The notes under the pieces were generated by a model that was given only the letters and a program-made list of their open reading frames with translations, did not search any database and was not told the DNA's origin. From assembly GCA_964504445.1 (NCBI GenBank), contig CAZDEO010000009.1, forward strand, positions 1-64,000: a stretch of 64,000 bases of DNA, written 5' to 3'. Below, one piece after another: positions 8,776 to 16,867 of the stretch. The number at the start of each line of letters is the position of its first letter. The first letter of the stretch is position 1. The DNA comes from JACSRF01 sp964504445. GTDB lineage: Bacteria; Chloroflexota; Anaerolineae; Promineifilales; Promineifilaceae. The translations under genes were made by a program, and so were the position numbers.

Positions 8776-9576
8776 TTAATATCCGGGCGGCGAATCGGCC
8801 GGCCCATTAAACTGCATCACCGTAAAGACGCCTCCTTGCGGGTCTCCAATCACGGAAAATTGGCCCATCTCGCCGGCGGAAGTCACCGGTACAAGAATAC
8901 TTCCGCCCAGCTCTTGCGCCTTCACCACCGTGGCGGCTACATCTGTGACCATGAAATAGACGGCCCAGTTGGCAGGGATATTGGCATCCCAGTTTTCATC
9001 CATTTGCATCATCCCGGCCTGAATGCGGTCACCCACTTTGAACATGCCATACCCATTGGCATCCTCGTCGTACCCCCAATCAAAGACCTGCGTGTAAAAT
9101 GCCCTGGCTGCGGCGCTGTCCCGCGTTTGCAGTTCATTCCAGATCAGGGTGTTGGGCATATTGACAAGCTGCGCGCCAATGTGTTCTTTGGGCTGCCAGA
9201 TGCCCAAAGGTGCCCCGGTTGGATCTTGCAGCAGGGTCATGCGCCCTGCTGTCATCACATCCATTGGGGGAAACATCAGAATGCCGCCTGCCTCACCCAC
9301 CTTGGCCGCCACAGAATCCACGTCATTGTGCTTGACGTATGAAATCCATACCGGGGGAACGCCTTGCTCGATCATGTCAGGACTCATGCCGCTCAATCCG
9401 GCCACGTCGTAACCGTCAATCTGGCACATGGTGTAAATGGTGCCCACGTCGGTAGGCCTGTCGCGGAATTCCCAACCGAATAGCCCACCATAAAAAGCCT
9501 TGGCGCCTTCAGGATCGGTGGTTGACAAATCGATCCATGAAAAAAGACCGTCTGGATACTGCTTGACAACTTGCAT
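8776..9576 (-). CDS. VOC-family protein with two glyoxalase/dioxygenase-like domains
   Basis: 266 residues made of two vicinal-oxygen-chelate repeats: residues about 8-130 (GLFSWIDLSTTDPEGAKAFY, GWEF, ending DPTGAPLGIWQP) and about 140-258 (WNELQTRDSAAARAFYTQVF, ending DPQGGVFTVMQF). The pattern matches the CFP-30B-type hydroxylase/glyoxalase group of small metal-binding or ligand-binding proteins. The second repeat begins WNEL where many VOC enzymes have a His metal ligand, so catalysis by a metal centre is unproven. AAGGAG eight bases before the ATG fixes the start. It is a separate unit from the methyltransferase downstream. Substrate unknown. Confidence 0.88.
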   Translation of the reverse strand: MQVVKQYPDGLFSWIDLSTTDPEGAKAFYGGLFGWEFRDRPTDVGTIYTMCQIDGYDVAGLSGMSPDMIEQGVPPVWISYVKHNDVDSVAAKVGEAGGILMFPPMDVMTAGRMTLLQDPTGAPLGIWQPKEHIGAQLVNMPNTLIWNELQTRDSAAARAFYTQVFDWGYDEDANGYGMFKVGDRIQAGMMQMDENWDANIPANWAVYFMVTDVAATVVKAQELGGSILVPVTSAGEMGQFSVIGDPQGGVFTVMQFNGPADSPPGY

Positions 9577-9757
9577 GACAAAATCTCCTTTTTTGATTGG
9601 GGGGACAATGAGTTCGTTGATGTTGCTAAAAGAAAGTGGGTTTGTGCTGCTTTCAAAGCCAACTAAAACAGTATACCAGAATCAGAACATATGGTCTATA
9701 TTAATTTGAGGAGGATTGCAAATTTTAAGGTTGGGGATGAGAGAACGGCCGTTTCCA

Positions 9758-9889
9758 CTAGCATAAATGTGCTGCGCCGGATAACCTTTTCCCATTCCAC
9801 GCCAACACGAACAGGAAACCACCTATAAACAGCGCCCCAACAACAAGCCGTGGCTCATTGGCTGGCATTTGGTGCTGCCATAACCTCAT
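9758..9889 (-). CDS. possible small single-pass membrane peptide
   Basis: A 43-codon frame (ATG 9889, TAG 9758) in an otherwise empty stretch of 415 bases between 9577 and 9992. It encodes one clear hydrophobic span, LVVGALFIGGFLFVLAW, flanked by charged residues (NEPR before, NGKR after). There is no obvious Shine-Dalgarno site. It could be a true small protein or the membrane tail of a decayed larger gene. Apart from one ACGGCCGT copy I see nothing else in this stretch. Confidence 0.25.
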   Translation of the reverse strand: MRLWQHQMPANEPRLVVGALFIGGFLFVLAWNGKRLSGAAHLC

Positions 9890-9992
9890 GTGTCAACGTT
9901 ATCTCTCCCGTAGAAGGGGCATGATTAGAAGAACCACCCGGGTTTGTCCAGATGAGTTCCGCTGCTTGTCAGATATGAGAAGCAAGCAATCT

Positions 9993-10418
9993 TTACCCTA
10001 CGAACGGGTTTTGTATGAACACACCACGCACTTCTTGATTGTCCTGCAAATCCTCCGTGTACAATATACCGCATTCAGCAGTGACCGCCCCGGCAAGAAT
10101 CAGGGAATCATAAAATGAAAACCCAGTTTCTGCCTGAATTTCCAGGCATAATTCATACAGGGCCAGATCAGGAAAAACATGGCACAAAGGATGCAAAACG
10201 CGCTGCAAATAAGATTGACTGTCGTGTAGTGTAAAAGGAACAGCAAACTTTCGTGTGGCAACATTCAAAAACTCTTGCACAACTTGGGTGCTGATAACCC
10301 CATTGTGATTGACCAGGGCATCTTGCACCAGTTCCAAAGCACGAGCTTGCTTCTGTGGGGCATTTTGGTCAAAGGTATATACAAATATATTGGTGTCCAG
10401 GAAGAAGTTAGCGCTCAT
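9993..10418 (-). CDS. vapC: PIN-domain toxin (VapC-like)
   Basis: PIN-domain ribonuclease, the toxin of a type II toxin-antitoxin pair; family members cleave tRNA or rRNA. At 141 residues it has the standard size. The acidic metal-binding residues are visible: Asp in FFLDTNIFVY, Glu in VVQEFLNV, Asp in FSFYDSLILA and Asp in YTEDLQD. Its ATG overlaps the end of the antitoxin gene by 11 bases (ATGAGCGCTAA), the usual translational coupling. The pair is expressed from the operator/promoter at 10641-10668. Confidence 0.92.
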   Translation of the reverse strand: MSANFFLDTNIFVYTFDQNAPQKQARALELVQDALVNHNGVISTQVVQEFLNVATRKFAVPFTLHDSQSYLQRVLHPLCHVFPDLALYELCLEIQAETGFSFYDSLILAGAVTAECGILYTEDLQDNQEVRGVFIQNPFVG

Positions 10419-10629
10419 TCATTTCCTCGCGGCTGAATGTGCGCCCTGCCTGCACGTAACTCATGCTTGACATAATTTCTGAAAATTCAGTTACCGTGCG
10501 GGGTCTTTGCACATATTGTGCCAACCAGCGCCGGAATTCGGCATTGAGGGTGGTATTTTCTGCCGCTGCCCGGTCTCTCGCTTTCTCAATTAAGTCCTGT
10601 TCTGCACTTAAAGTAATATTTTTGAGCAT
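10408..10629 (-). CDS. vapB: VapB-like antitoxin
   Basis: 73-residue antitoxin that would bind and neutralise the PIN toxin and repress its own operon. The N-terminus LKNITLSAEQDLIEKARDRA reads as a ribbon-helix-helix DNA-binding domain (beta strand LKNITLS, then two helices), and the C-terminal tail FSEIMSSMSYVQAGRTFSREEM would clamp the toxin. AGGAGG seven bases before the ATG at 10629 fixes the start; an upstream in-frame extension to 10686 would cross the operator and is unlikely. It overlaps vapC by 11 bases. Confidence 0.88.
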   Translation of the reverse strand: MLKNITLSAEQDLIEKARDRAAAENTTLNAEFRRWLAQYVQRPRTVTEFSEIMSSMSYVQAGRTFSREEMNER

Positions 10630-10640
10630 TACACACCTCC

Positions 10641-10668
10641 TTGTGTACACGATTAATAGTGTACACAA
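10641..10668. promoter_or_regulatory. vapBC operator: perfect 10-bp inverted repeat
   Basis: TTGTGTACAC, an 8-base AT-rich spacer, then GTGTACACAA, 11 bases upstream of the vapB start. A perfect dyad immediately before an RHH antitoxin gene is the expected autoregulatory site for the VapB-VapC complex. Confidence 0.8.
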
Positions 10669-10690
10669 ATTGTCTTGCTGGCACAAGACA

Positions 10691-10735
10691 GCCGTTTCCC
10701 ATCAGAAACGGCCGTTTCCCATCAGAAACGGCCGT
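10691..10735. repeat. 2.25 tandem copies of a 20-bp unit made from ACGGCCGT hairpins
   Basis: The unit GCCGTTTCCCATCAGAAACG is repeated at 10691-10710 and 10711-10730 and begins a third time. Each GCCGTTTC..GAAACGGC can fold with a 6-base loop, and outer AAGAC/GTCTT arms flank the array. It lies just after the alpha-2-macroglobulin stop and upstream of vapB. It may act as a transcription boundary, although no poly-T follows. Confidence 0.6.
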
Positions 10736-10750
10736 CTTACATGAATGTCG

Positions 10751-13700
10751 CTACCCGTTTACCGTCAATACCTGCGGCGCATCCTCTCCCGACACCCCCG
10801 GATTGTAATAATCATAGGCATTGCTGGCGGGCGTCTGTGCCCGCAGCGGGAACCGGGCCGTCAGCCCAAAGCCGAAGCTCAACGGCTTACCCTCGCTGAG
10901 GTTGCCAATGTAGAGGATGATTTGCCGCCCCGTTAGTTCATACCGCTCAATAGTCGCCCCGCCGTATTCTGGCCCAACCTGGTCGAACTGGCTGACCAGC
11001 GCGGCCAAATCTTGGGTGTTGATGCTGAACCCCGGCGGAATGCCCAGGTCAACCAGTGCCCAATCGGCACGGCCGTCTGGCTCATTCAGGCTCACCGTTA
11101 CGTCCACCATTACCGTGTCATCCACCTGCATTTCAGTGCGGTCATAGGCCACGTCAATGGTCACCAGGTCTTGTGCGTCAAGTAGTTCTGGGTAGTCGGC
11201 CAGGCGCTCCCAGGGTAGGTAGTAGCTGCCCGCCACCTGGTACATCAGTTTGCCCTCACCCTGCACGGTGATGCCCACCACGTTCTCGCCCAGGGGCACG
11301 TCGTCGAAAGTGACCATTTGCACCACGTCATAATTTTGCGGCGTCACCGTTAATTCACGGGTTTGCCCGTTGTTCAGGGTAATGGTGACGGTGGCGTTTA
11401 CGTCGTCGCTGCCCAGTTTGGCGCTGGCAATGAAGGCTTGCAGCGACAAAATGGTGGCCTGGGTGGTTTGCCAGGTGCCAAAGCTGTCTTTGTTCTGAAT
11501 CAGGTAGAGCAACCCTTTGTTGGCGAGATCGGTGTAGCCGCCGCTGTGGATGAAGGCCAGGGTTGCCAGGGCGGTGGTTTCCAGGTTGCCTGCTTCGCCG
11601 TAGCTGCCCATGAAGGAACGGCCGTCCATGCCCCAATACGCCGTCTCCCCATCCAACTGCGCCATGCCCGCCAGCCGCGCCAGCGCCTCTTCTCCTTGCT
11701 GCGTGGCATTGGCGGCGACAAAGGCGTTGGCTATCAGCGCCAGGGTGTAGGGGTCTTCTACGCTGCTTTGCCGGTTAGCCAGGTAGCTAAGGCCGCTTTG
11801 CACACGGCCGTCATTGCCGTAGCCCGCCCGCCCCAAGCTCCACAGCACGTAGGCGGTGGTGATGATGGGGTCACTTTCTGGGCCAGAGAGAAAAGTGCCT
11901 TCCACCCAGCCTTCGCTGCCCCAGGAGCCGTCGCCATTTTGCTGCGCCAGCAGCCAATCGGCCGTGCGGCTGATGAGCGCTGGGTCTACGTTGTACACCT
12001 GGCTCATATCGCTAAACTCTTGCACCCCATAAGCAGACAGCAGCACTACTGCCGGGTTGTCGCCAAAGAGGGAGAAGCCGCCGCCGTTCACCTCGAAGGT
12101 GGTCAGGCGCTGGTAGCCAATGTTGATGTAATCTTCGGCCTTGAACTGCACTTCTGGCGAAATTTGGCCGCTGCTTTTCAGGTAGTCTAGCACCAGCACG
12201 TTGGGGTAGGTGCTGGAGGAAGTTTGCTCGAAGCAGCCGTTGGGCATGCGCAAAATGGAGTCCAGCCCCTCTACCACCTGGCTGACCATGCCGGGGTAGA
12301 TTTTTACCGTTACTTGTTGCGTCCCCGCAATGGCGTCGGGGGGGATGAAGGCCACCGGCTGGGCAGTGACGCCTGGCTCCAGGGCGTCGGATTGACTGAA
12401 GCGGATTTCTTTGCCATCGGGGAAGACGCGCACCTGCTTGAGAATGGCGTCGCTTTGCTCACTGCCGATGGCTGTGACCTGAAACGGCCGTAAGCCAAAT
12501 TCCAGCGCCCGTATGCGGAAGTAGACCACCGTAATGTCATTGCTGGCAATCTCAATTTCCTTCGTTGCCTCATCTAGCAGCTCAAACCAGCTCTCTTGCT
12601 GCACGGTCAGCTGCACCCTTTGCGCGGTGGGCAGGTAGTTAAAGACGCCCACGGGCACGGCAATCTCGTCACCCACGGTGAGGGCTTGCGGCAGGTCCAG
12701 ATTGACGAAGAAGGGTTGGAAGACACGCAGCGCGCCGGTGGCACTGCCCAGCCGCCCGTCTTGCGTAGAGGCCAGGGCCGTCAGTCGCCAGGTGGTGATA
12801 GAGTCGGCGATGGGCACGTCTACGGTAAGCGTGCCCGTTTCATCCGTCACCCCATCGGGCAGCCAGAACATGGTCTCGGGGAAGAATTGGCGCAGGCGGG
12901 GCGCTTCGGCGCTGCCGCTTGGCGCGGTGGTGTTGGCGGACTCTTCCATAGGGGGTTCGGCGCCGGCGGCCATTGGCGCCGCCATATCCATAGCCATCTC
13001 TTCAACGGCAAAGTCGCCATCGTCCAGCCCCCGCGTTACCTGGCCCATGCTGCCAATGCTGCTGGCGACGCCTAAAACGGGCAGGGCCATGAAGGCTAGG
13101 GCGGTAAAGGCGGCAGCGGCGGTTAACCAGCGGCGCTTTTCTTGCCCAAAGGCGACGGCACGCAGCAGGAAGGCCAGGGGAATGAGGAGGATGAGGATTA
13201 CGGCCGTTACCAGCACCCCATCACCCAGCTCAAAGTCTGCCCGTTGGGCAGCCCAGGCCAGCGCTATAAACAGGGGGATGAGCAGCAGCACCAGGCCGGT
13301 ACTCCAGCGCAAAGGGCGGTCCTTGCGCCACCAGGCGTACACCACCAGCCCCAGGAAGCTAAGTGCTCCCAGCAAGAGCAGGAGGAAGATGAGCCATTCG
13401 CCGCGCCAGCTTAGCCAGTAGCCAAATTCTTCTAGCGCCCCCGTTACCCCCAAGATGACGAAGAAGAGAATGACGCCAATGCTCCAGGCCACGCTGCGCC
13501 ATAGCTGCTTTTTGCGCCACAGGGCCACGCCGGTGACGCCAATGGTTGCCAGGGGAATGAGCAGCATGAGACCAAAGAGGACGCCGCTGAGATTGGTGAA
13601 GTAGCTTTCTTGTCGCTGGTAGGCGCGGGCGATGTTGTCGTCACGGGAATTGGCGCTGAGGCTGAAGGCAGCGGCCTGCGGGGCGGCTTCGGCCAAGGAG

Positions 13701-15631
13701 GCTTGGGCGGCCCCTTCTTGGGCCTGGCGCAGTATGGGGTCTTCTGCGGGCTGGCTTTGCAGCAGGTTGGGCACGGAGAAGCCATGTAGTTCGTACTTGG
13801 GCTGCAATAGTTCCGCTTCTAGTAGGAAGTAAAGTTTGGCAAAGCCGGGGTCTTGCTCGGCCAGGGCAAAGACGGCTTCGTCTACCACAGCCAGGCCAAT
13901 GGCGGACTGCGCCCCGGCGCCGTCTTGGCCAGTGGTGGTGAGGTTGAGCACGGCCGTATCCCCCGGTCTGTACTCTTCTTGATCTAGCGCAAAATTCACG
14001 GTCAAATCGTTGGCCTCATCCACCAGCACCAGGCGCGTGTCGCGGACGATGCTGCCACTGCGTAGAATCTTGTAGGCATGCAGTTCCAGGGTGCCGTACA
14101 TCTCGGGGGTCAGGTCAACGGCCGTTTGCGTACTGCCATTGGTGATGTCCACGGCGCGAGTGCTGATGGTTTGTCCCTCGCGGATAATGTCCAGGTAGAC
14201 GCTGCCGCTTTGCGCCGAGGTGAAGATGGTCAGGTTCATGGTGTCGCCGACGCGGTAAGCCGGTTTTTCCGGACGCAGCAGCACCGCTTCTTCCTGGTAT
14301 TCGCCTTCAAAGTAGAAGGTGCGGCGGGCTTGGTTGCCCTGGGGGTCAGTGGCCGTGATGGTCACTTCCTGGTAAGGGTCGTTGGGGGTGACGGGAACGG
14401 CCGTTAACCCATAAGGGCCAGTTTCTGCGCTGACCGTGCCCCCGGCGTAGGCAAAGGTAGCGCTGAGGCGCGTTTCGGCGGGCGTGCCGTCGGGGTAGCT
14501 GGTGAGGATGTAGAGCAGGTTTTCTACGCCGGGGCGAAAGACGCCGCCTTCGGGAATGGCCTCGATGATCAGGGCGTTTTCGGCGATGGGTAGCGTTGTG
14601 CCCTTGCCTTCGGTGTGGTCGGCCTGGTCGGTGAGGGTGGCTTGTAGGTAGAAGGTTCCTAGCCCGCCTTCCAAATCGCTGCCGACAATGTAGTCGGGCA
14701 GGGTGAACTCAAAGTCGTAAACGCCCTGGGCGTCGGTGCTGCCTTGTAGGGTGAAGGCGTCTTGCCGCGCAAAGTCGAAGGTGAAACCTTCTAGCTTAAT
14801 GGCGCTGTCGTTGACCGGTTTGCCGAAGAAGTAAACGGCCGTGACCGACCCCCTTACCACCTCCCCTGGCCGGTAATAGCTTTTCTCGGTGCTGATGGTG
14901 ATGTCAAACTGGGGCAGCACGTATCGCTCAACCGTCACCGTCTTTTCAGAGAAGGTGTTGCCCAGTTGGGCGGTGATTTTGTAGGGGCCGGTGTTGACCT
15001 CGTTGGCAAGCTGAAAGTCTACTGCGGCCACGCCGAAGTCGCTGGTGGTCAGCGTGTTACGGAAAACGGTGTTGCCTTTGCCATCAGCAATGGCGATTTC
15101 CAATGGTTGCGCGGCGGCAGGGGTCAGGTCGAAGGTGCTGAGGGCCAGCGCCCGCAGGTGGATGACCTGTCCCGGCTGGTACAGGGGCTTGTCGCTGCTG
15201 AGCAGAATGCGATAGTCGCGCTCCAGAGACACGGGCCGCTCAAGGCGGTCGTTGCCCAGGCGCGAGCTGGTTTCGACGATGAGGGTGTAACTGTCTTGGG
15301 GGGTGTCGGGCACGGTGAAGCTGACGTCGGCTGTACCGGCGTTGTTGGTCTGGCCGGTGTATACCAGTTCAGCGCGGCCACCGCTGGCGGGCTGTAAGCT
15401 GACGCTAATTTCGGCGTTTTCCAGGGGGGCGCCGTCGGCGCTGTCGCGCACGGCTACGCGCAGGGCGGCCTGGCTGCCGGGCACGAGCTTGTTTTGGCCG
15501 AAGATCAGGGTTTCGTGCTGGCTGAGGTTGTCGGGCAGGTTGGCGTAATAGGAAGACAGCCAGACCAGCCCGCCCAGCAAAACGATGAGGACAAAGGCGA
15601 TGCCTGTGAGGATGCGATTTTTACGGGACAT
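10751..15631 (-). CDS. giant alpha-2-macroglobulin family protein with internal membrane segments
   Basis: 1626-residue protein related to alpha-2-macroglobulins, which trap proteases and in bacteria guard the cell envelope. In order: an N-terminal membrane anchor (residues about 8-30); macroglobulin beta domains including an MG2-type block LLSSDKPLYQPGQVIHLRAL; about six hydrophobic spans at residues 680-860; a linker rich in Ala, Met and Pro; an A2M domain (FWLPDGVTDETGTLTV..ITTWRLTALA); the thioester region NGCFEQTSS near residue 1130 (Cys and Glu-Gln kept, the middle Gly of GCGEQ is Phe); an alpha-toroid with NGDGSWGSEGW; and a C-terminal receptor-like beta domain. Placing a polytopic membrane block between the macroglobulin domains and the thioester domain is unusual. 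AAGGAGAG precedes the ATG. It appears to be transcribed alone. Confidence 0.92.
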   Translation of the reverse strand: MSRKNRILTGIAFVLIVLLGGLVWLSSYYANLPDNLSQHETLIFGQNKLVPGSQAALRVAVRDSADGAPLENAEISVSLQPASGGRAELVYTGQTNNAGTADVSFTVPDTPQDSYTLIVETSSRLGNDRLERPVSLERDYRILLSSDKPLYQPGQVIHLRALALSTFDLTPAAAQPLEIAIADGKGNTVFRNTLTTSDFGVAAVDFQLANEVNTGPYKITAQLGNTFSEKTVTVERYVLPQFDITISTEKSYYRPGEVVRGSVTAVYFFGKPVNDSAIKLEGFTFDFARQDAFTLQGSTDAQGVYDFEFTLPDYIVGSDLEGGLGTFYLQATLTDQADHTEGKGTTLPIAENALIIEAIPEGGVFRPGVENLLYILTSYPDGTPAETRLSATFAYAGGTVSAETGPYGLTAVPVTPNDPYQEVTITATDPQGNQARRTFYFEGEYQEEAVLLRPEKPAYRVGDTMNLTIFTSAQSGSVYLDIIREGQTISTRAVDITNGSTQTAVDLTPEMYGTLELHAYKILRSGSIVRDTRLVLVDEANDLTVNFALDQEEYRPGDTAVLNLTTTGQDGAGAQSAIGLAVVDEAVFALAEQDPGFAKLYFLLEAELLQPKYELHGFSVPNLLQSQPAEDPILRQAQEGAAQASLAEAAPQAAAFSLSANSRDDNIARAYQRQESYFTNLSGVLFGLMLLIPLATIGVTGVALWRKKQLWRSVAWSIGVILFFVILGVTGALEEFGYWLSWRGEWLIFLLLLLGALSFLGLVVYAWWRKDRPLRWSTGLVLLLIPLFIALAWAAQRADFELGDGVLVTAVILILLIPLAFLLRAVAFGQEKRRWLTAAAAFTALAFMALPVLGVASSIGSMGQVTRGLDDGDFAVEEMAMDMAAPMAAGAEPPMEESANTTAPSGSAEAPRLRQFFPETMFWLPDGVTDETGTLTVDVPIADSITTWRLTALASTQDGRLGSATGALRVFQPFFVNLDLPQALTVGDEIAVPVGVFNYLPTAQRVQLTVQQESWFELLDEATKEIEIASNDITVVYFRIRALEFGLRPFQVTAIGSEQSDAILKQVRVFPDGKEIRFSQSDALEPGVTAQPVAFIPPDAIAGTQQVTVKIYPGMVSQVVEGLDSILRMPNGCFEQTSSSTYPNVLVLDYLKSSGQISPEVQFKAEDYINIGYQRLTTFEVNGGGFSLFGDNPAVVLLSAYGVQEFSDMSQVYNVDPALISRTADWLLAQQNGDGSWGSEGWVEGTFLSGPESDPIITTAYVLWSLGRAGYGNDGRVQSGLSYLANRQSSVEDPYTLALIANAFVAANATQQGEEALARLAGMAQLDGETAYWGMDGRSFMGSYGEAGNLETTALATLAFIHSGGYTDLANKGLLYLIQNKDSFGTWQTTQATILSLQAFIASAKLGSDDVNATVTITLNNGQTRELTVTPQNYDVVQMVTFDDVPLGENVVGITVQGEGKLMYQVAGSYYLPWERLADYPELLDAQDLVTIDVAYDRTEMQVDDTVMVDVTVSLNEPDGRADWALVDLGIPPGFSINTQDLAALVSQFDQVGPEYGGATIERYELTGRQIILYIGNLSEGKPLSFGFGLTARFPLRAQTPASNAYDYYNPGVSGEDAPQVLTVNG

Positions 15632-15736
15632 GGTTCTCTCCTTCTGAACAGTGCTAACATTGTAACTGTTATGACGTTGGCAAGGGAAGAAGAGTTCCCG
15701 AAATGCTGGGCACTTTTGGCGTCAACTGGGGTAAAC

Positions 15737-15774
15737 GGGGGCCGGCGTCGTTTGCCAGGACGGCGCCGGCCCCC
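15737..15774 (-). terminator. strong GC stem-loop after the gene at 15782
   Basis: GGGGGCCGGCG and CGCCGGCCCCC form a perfect 11-bp stem just beyond the stop of the minus-strand gene, followed by GTTTA. The T-run is short, so it may be a weak terminator or a 3'-end stabiliser. Confidence 0.5.
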
Positions 15775-15781
15775 TGACGGA

Positions 15782-16723
15782 TCACGCTTTTTCGTTTTGA
15801 GCTGCGGGTTCGTCGTTGTCGTCTCGCAATTCTTCAAGCTCGTCTTCCAGCTCTTCCAGCACGTCTTCGCGGATCTCTTTGGCGGTGGCCCCACGGCGGC
15901 CAAAGAGGAAATCCCAGCCAATCATCACCAGGGCAAGCTGGGGCATGCCCCACCAAACGAGGACGAAGGTGAGGATGAGCTTGGTACGTTCTTGTTGTTG
16001 CAGGACCTGGGTGCGGATCTCTTGCAGGGAGTTGTCGATCTGGCGCACAATGCCTGTGTAGCTGTCTATTTGCGCGGGGACTTCGGCAACACGGCCGTTG
16101 ATGGTGTTGATGTCTTGCGAAATAGCCACAATGCTGTCGCTGATGGCGGCCAGGTTTGCATTGGCAATGGTCAGATTCCCTTCTACGGAACGCAGCTCTT
16201 GGGGCAGGCCGTCTAAGCTGTCTCCCAGGCCAACGAATGCTTGATCAAAGGGAATTTCGGGACTGTAATTGATACCCAGGTCGTATTGTAGTTGAAAGCC
16301 CAGAATTTCTTCGTCAATGCGGAATTGGCTGAGGGTGAGCAATGTCTGGTCAATGGTGGCGGCGACATCGGCCAGGGCGGGGATGGCGCTTTGCATGGCT
16401 TCCACGCTGGCCGGGGCATTCTGGCTGACGACTACGGAGACCTGGTCTAGCAACGGCCGGGTGTCGGTGACGGTTTTGGCCATGTTTAGGGTGGCCGTTT
16501 CCACGGTGTCTAGCCCGGTGTTGACGTCTCCCAACGTGGTTTTGGCTAATTCCAGGCTGTCTACGGCCGTGTCCAGCCCTTGCGTGGCGAGTTCTAGCGT
16601 ATCATCTAATCCTCTAAAGGTGCTGTCTACGGCCTGACGGCCGTAGAACACCCCGGCGGCGCTGATGACGATGCCCACCGTGCCTAATGCCAACATGAGT
16701 AAGCCAATGATACGACGAAACAT
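15782..16723 (-). CDS. membrane-anchored coiled-coil protein of unknown function
   Basis: 313 residues. An N-terminal transmembrane helix (RRIIGLLMLALGTVGIVISAAG) is followed by a long run of amphipathic heptads, about residues 35-235, rich in Asp, Leu, Val and Ala with many repeats of the type LDTAVDSLELAKTTLGDV. A second hydrophobic segment, LILTFVLVWWGMPQLALVMIGW, follows at about 248-272, then an acidic Glu-rich tail. The layout resembles a periplasmic or extracytoplasmic helical spacer held by both ends. No catalytic motif is visible. AGGAGAA precedes the ATG. I do not recognise a named family. Confidence 0.75.
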   Translation of the reverse strand: MFRRIIGLLMLALGTVGIVISAAGVFYGRQAVDSTFRGLDDTLELATQGLDTAVDSLELAKTTLGDVNTGLDTVETATLNMAKTVTDTRPLLDQVSVVVSQNAPASVEAMQSAIPALADVAATIDQTLLTLSQFRIDEEILGFQLQYDLGINYSPEIPFDQAFVGLGDSLDGLPQELRSVEGNLTIANANLAAISDSIVAISQDINTINGRVAEVPAQIDSYTGIVRQIDNSLQEIRTQVLQQQERTKLILTFVLVWWGMPQLALVMIGWDFLFGRRGATAKEIREDVLEELEDELEELRDDNDEPAAQNEKA

Positions 16724-16826
16724 GGGTTCTTCTCCTGTTTGATGGTAAAGGTTGGGTGAAGTCAGTGGTTGTTATCCACTCAGGAGAATTATAGCAGAGG
16801 GTTTGGCTGCGAGAGTAGAGGTAATT

Positions 16827-16858
16827 GGAGACTGGAGACGACAGAGTAGCCAGTCTCC
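16827..16858. terminator. stem-loop after the polytopic membrane protein gene
   Basis: GGAGACTGG and CCAGTCTCC form a perfect 9-bp stem ten bases past the minus-strand stop at 16868. A T-run is present only in plus orientation, where no gene ends, so termination of the minus transcript would be weak. Confidence 0.35.
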
Positions 16859-16867
16859 ACACTCTTT

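Noticed and set aside
9858..10118. An 86-codon plus-strand frame near vapC
   Set aside because: Overlaps the antisense of the PIN gene and lacks any recognisable domain or ribosome site.
11363..12190. A 275-codon plus-strand frame inside the macroglobulin gene
   Set aside because: Antisense to conserved thioester and toroid motifs; composition of a shadow frame.
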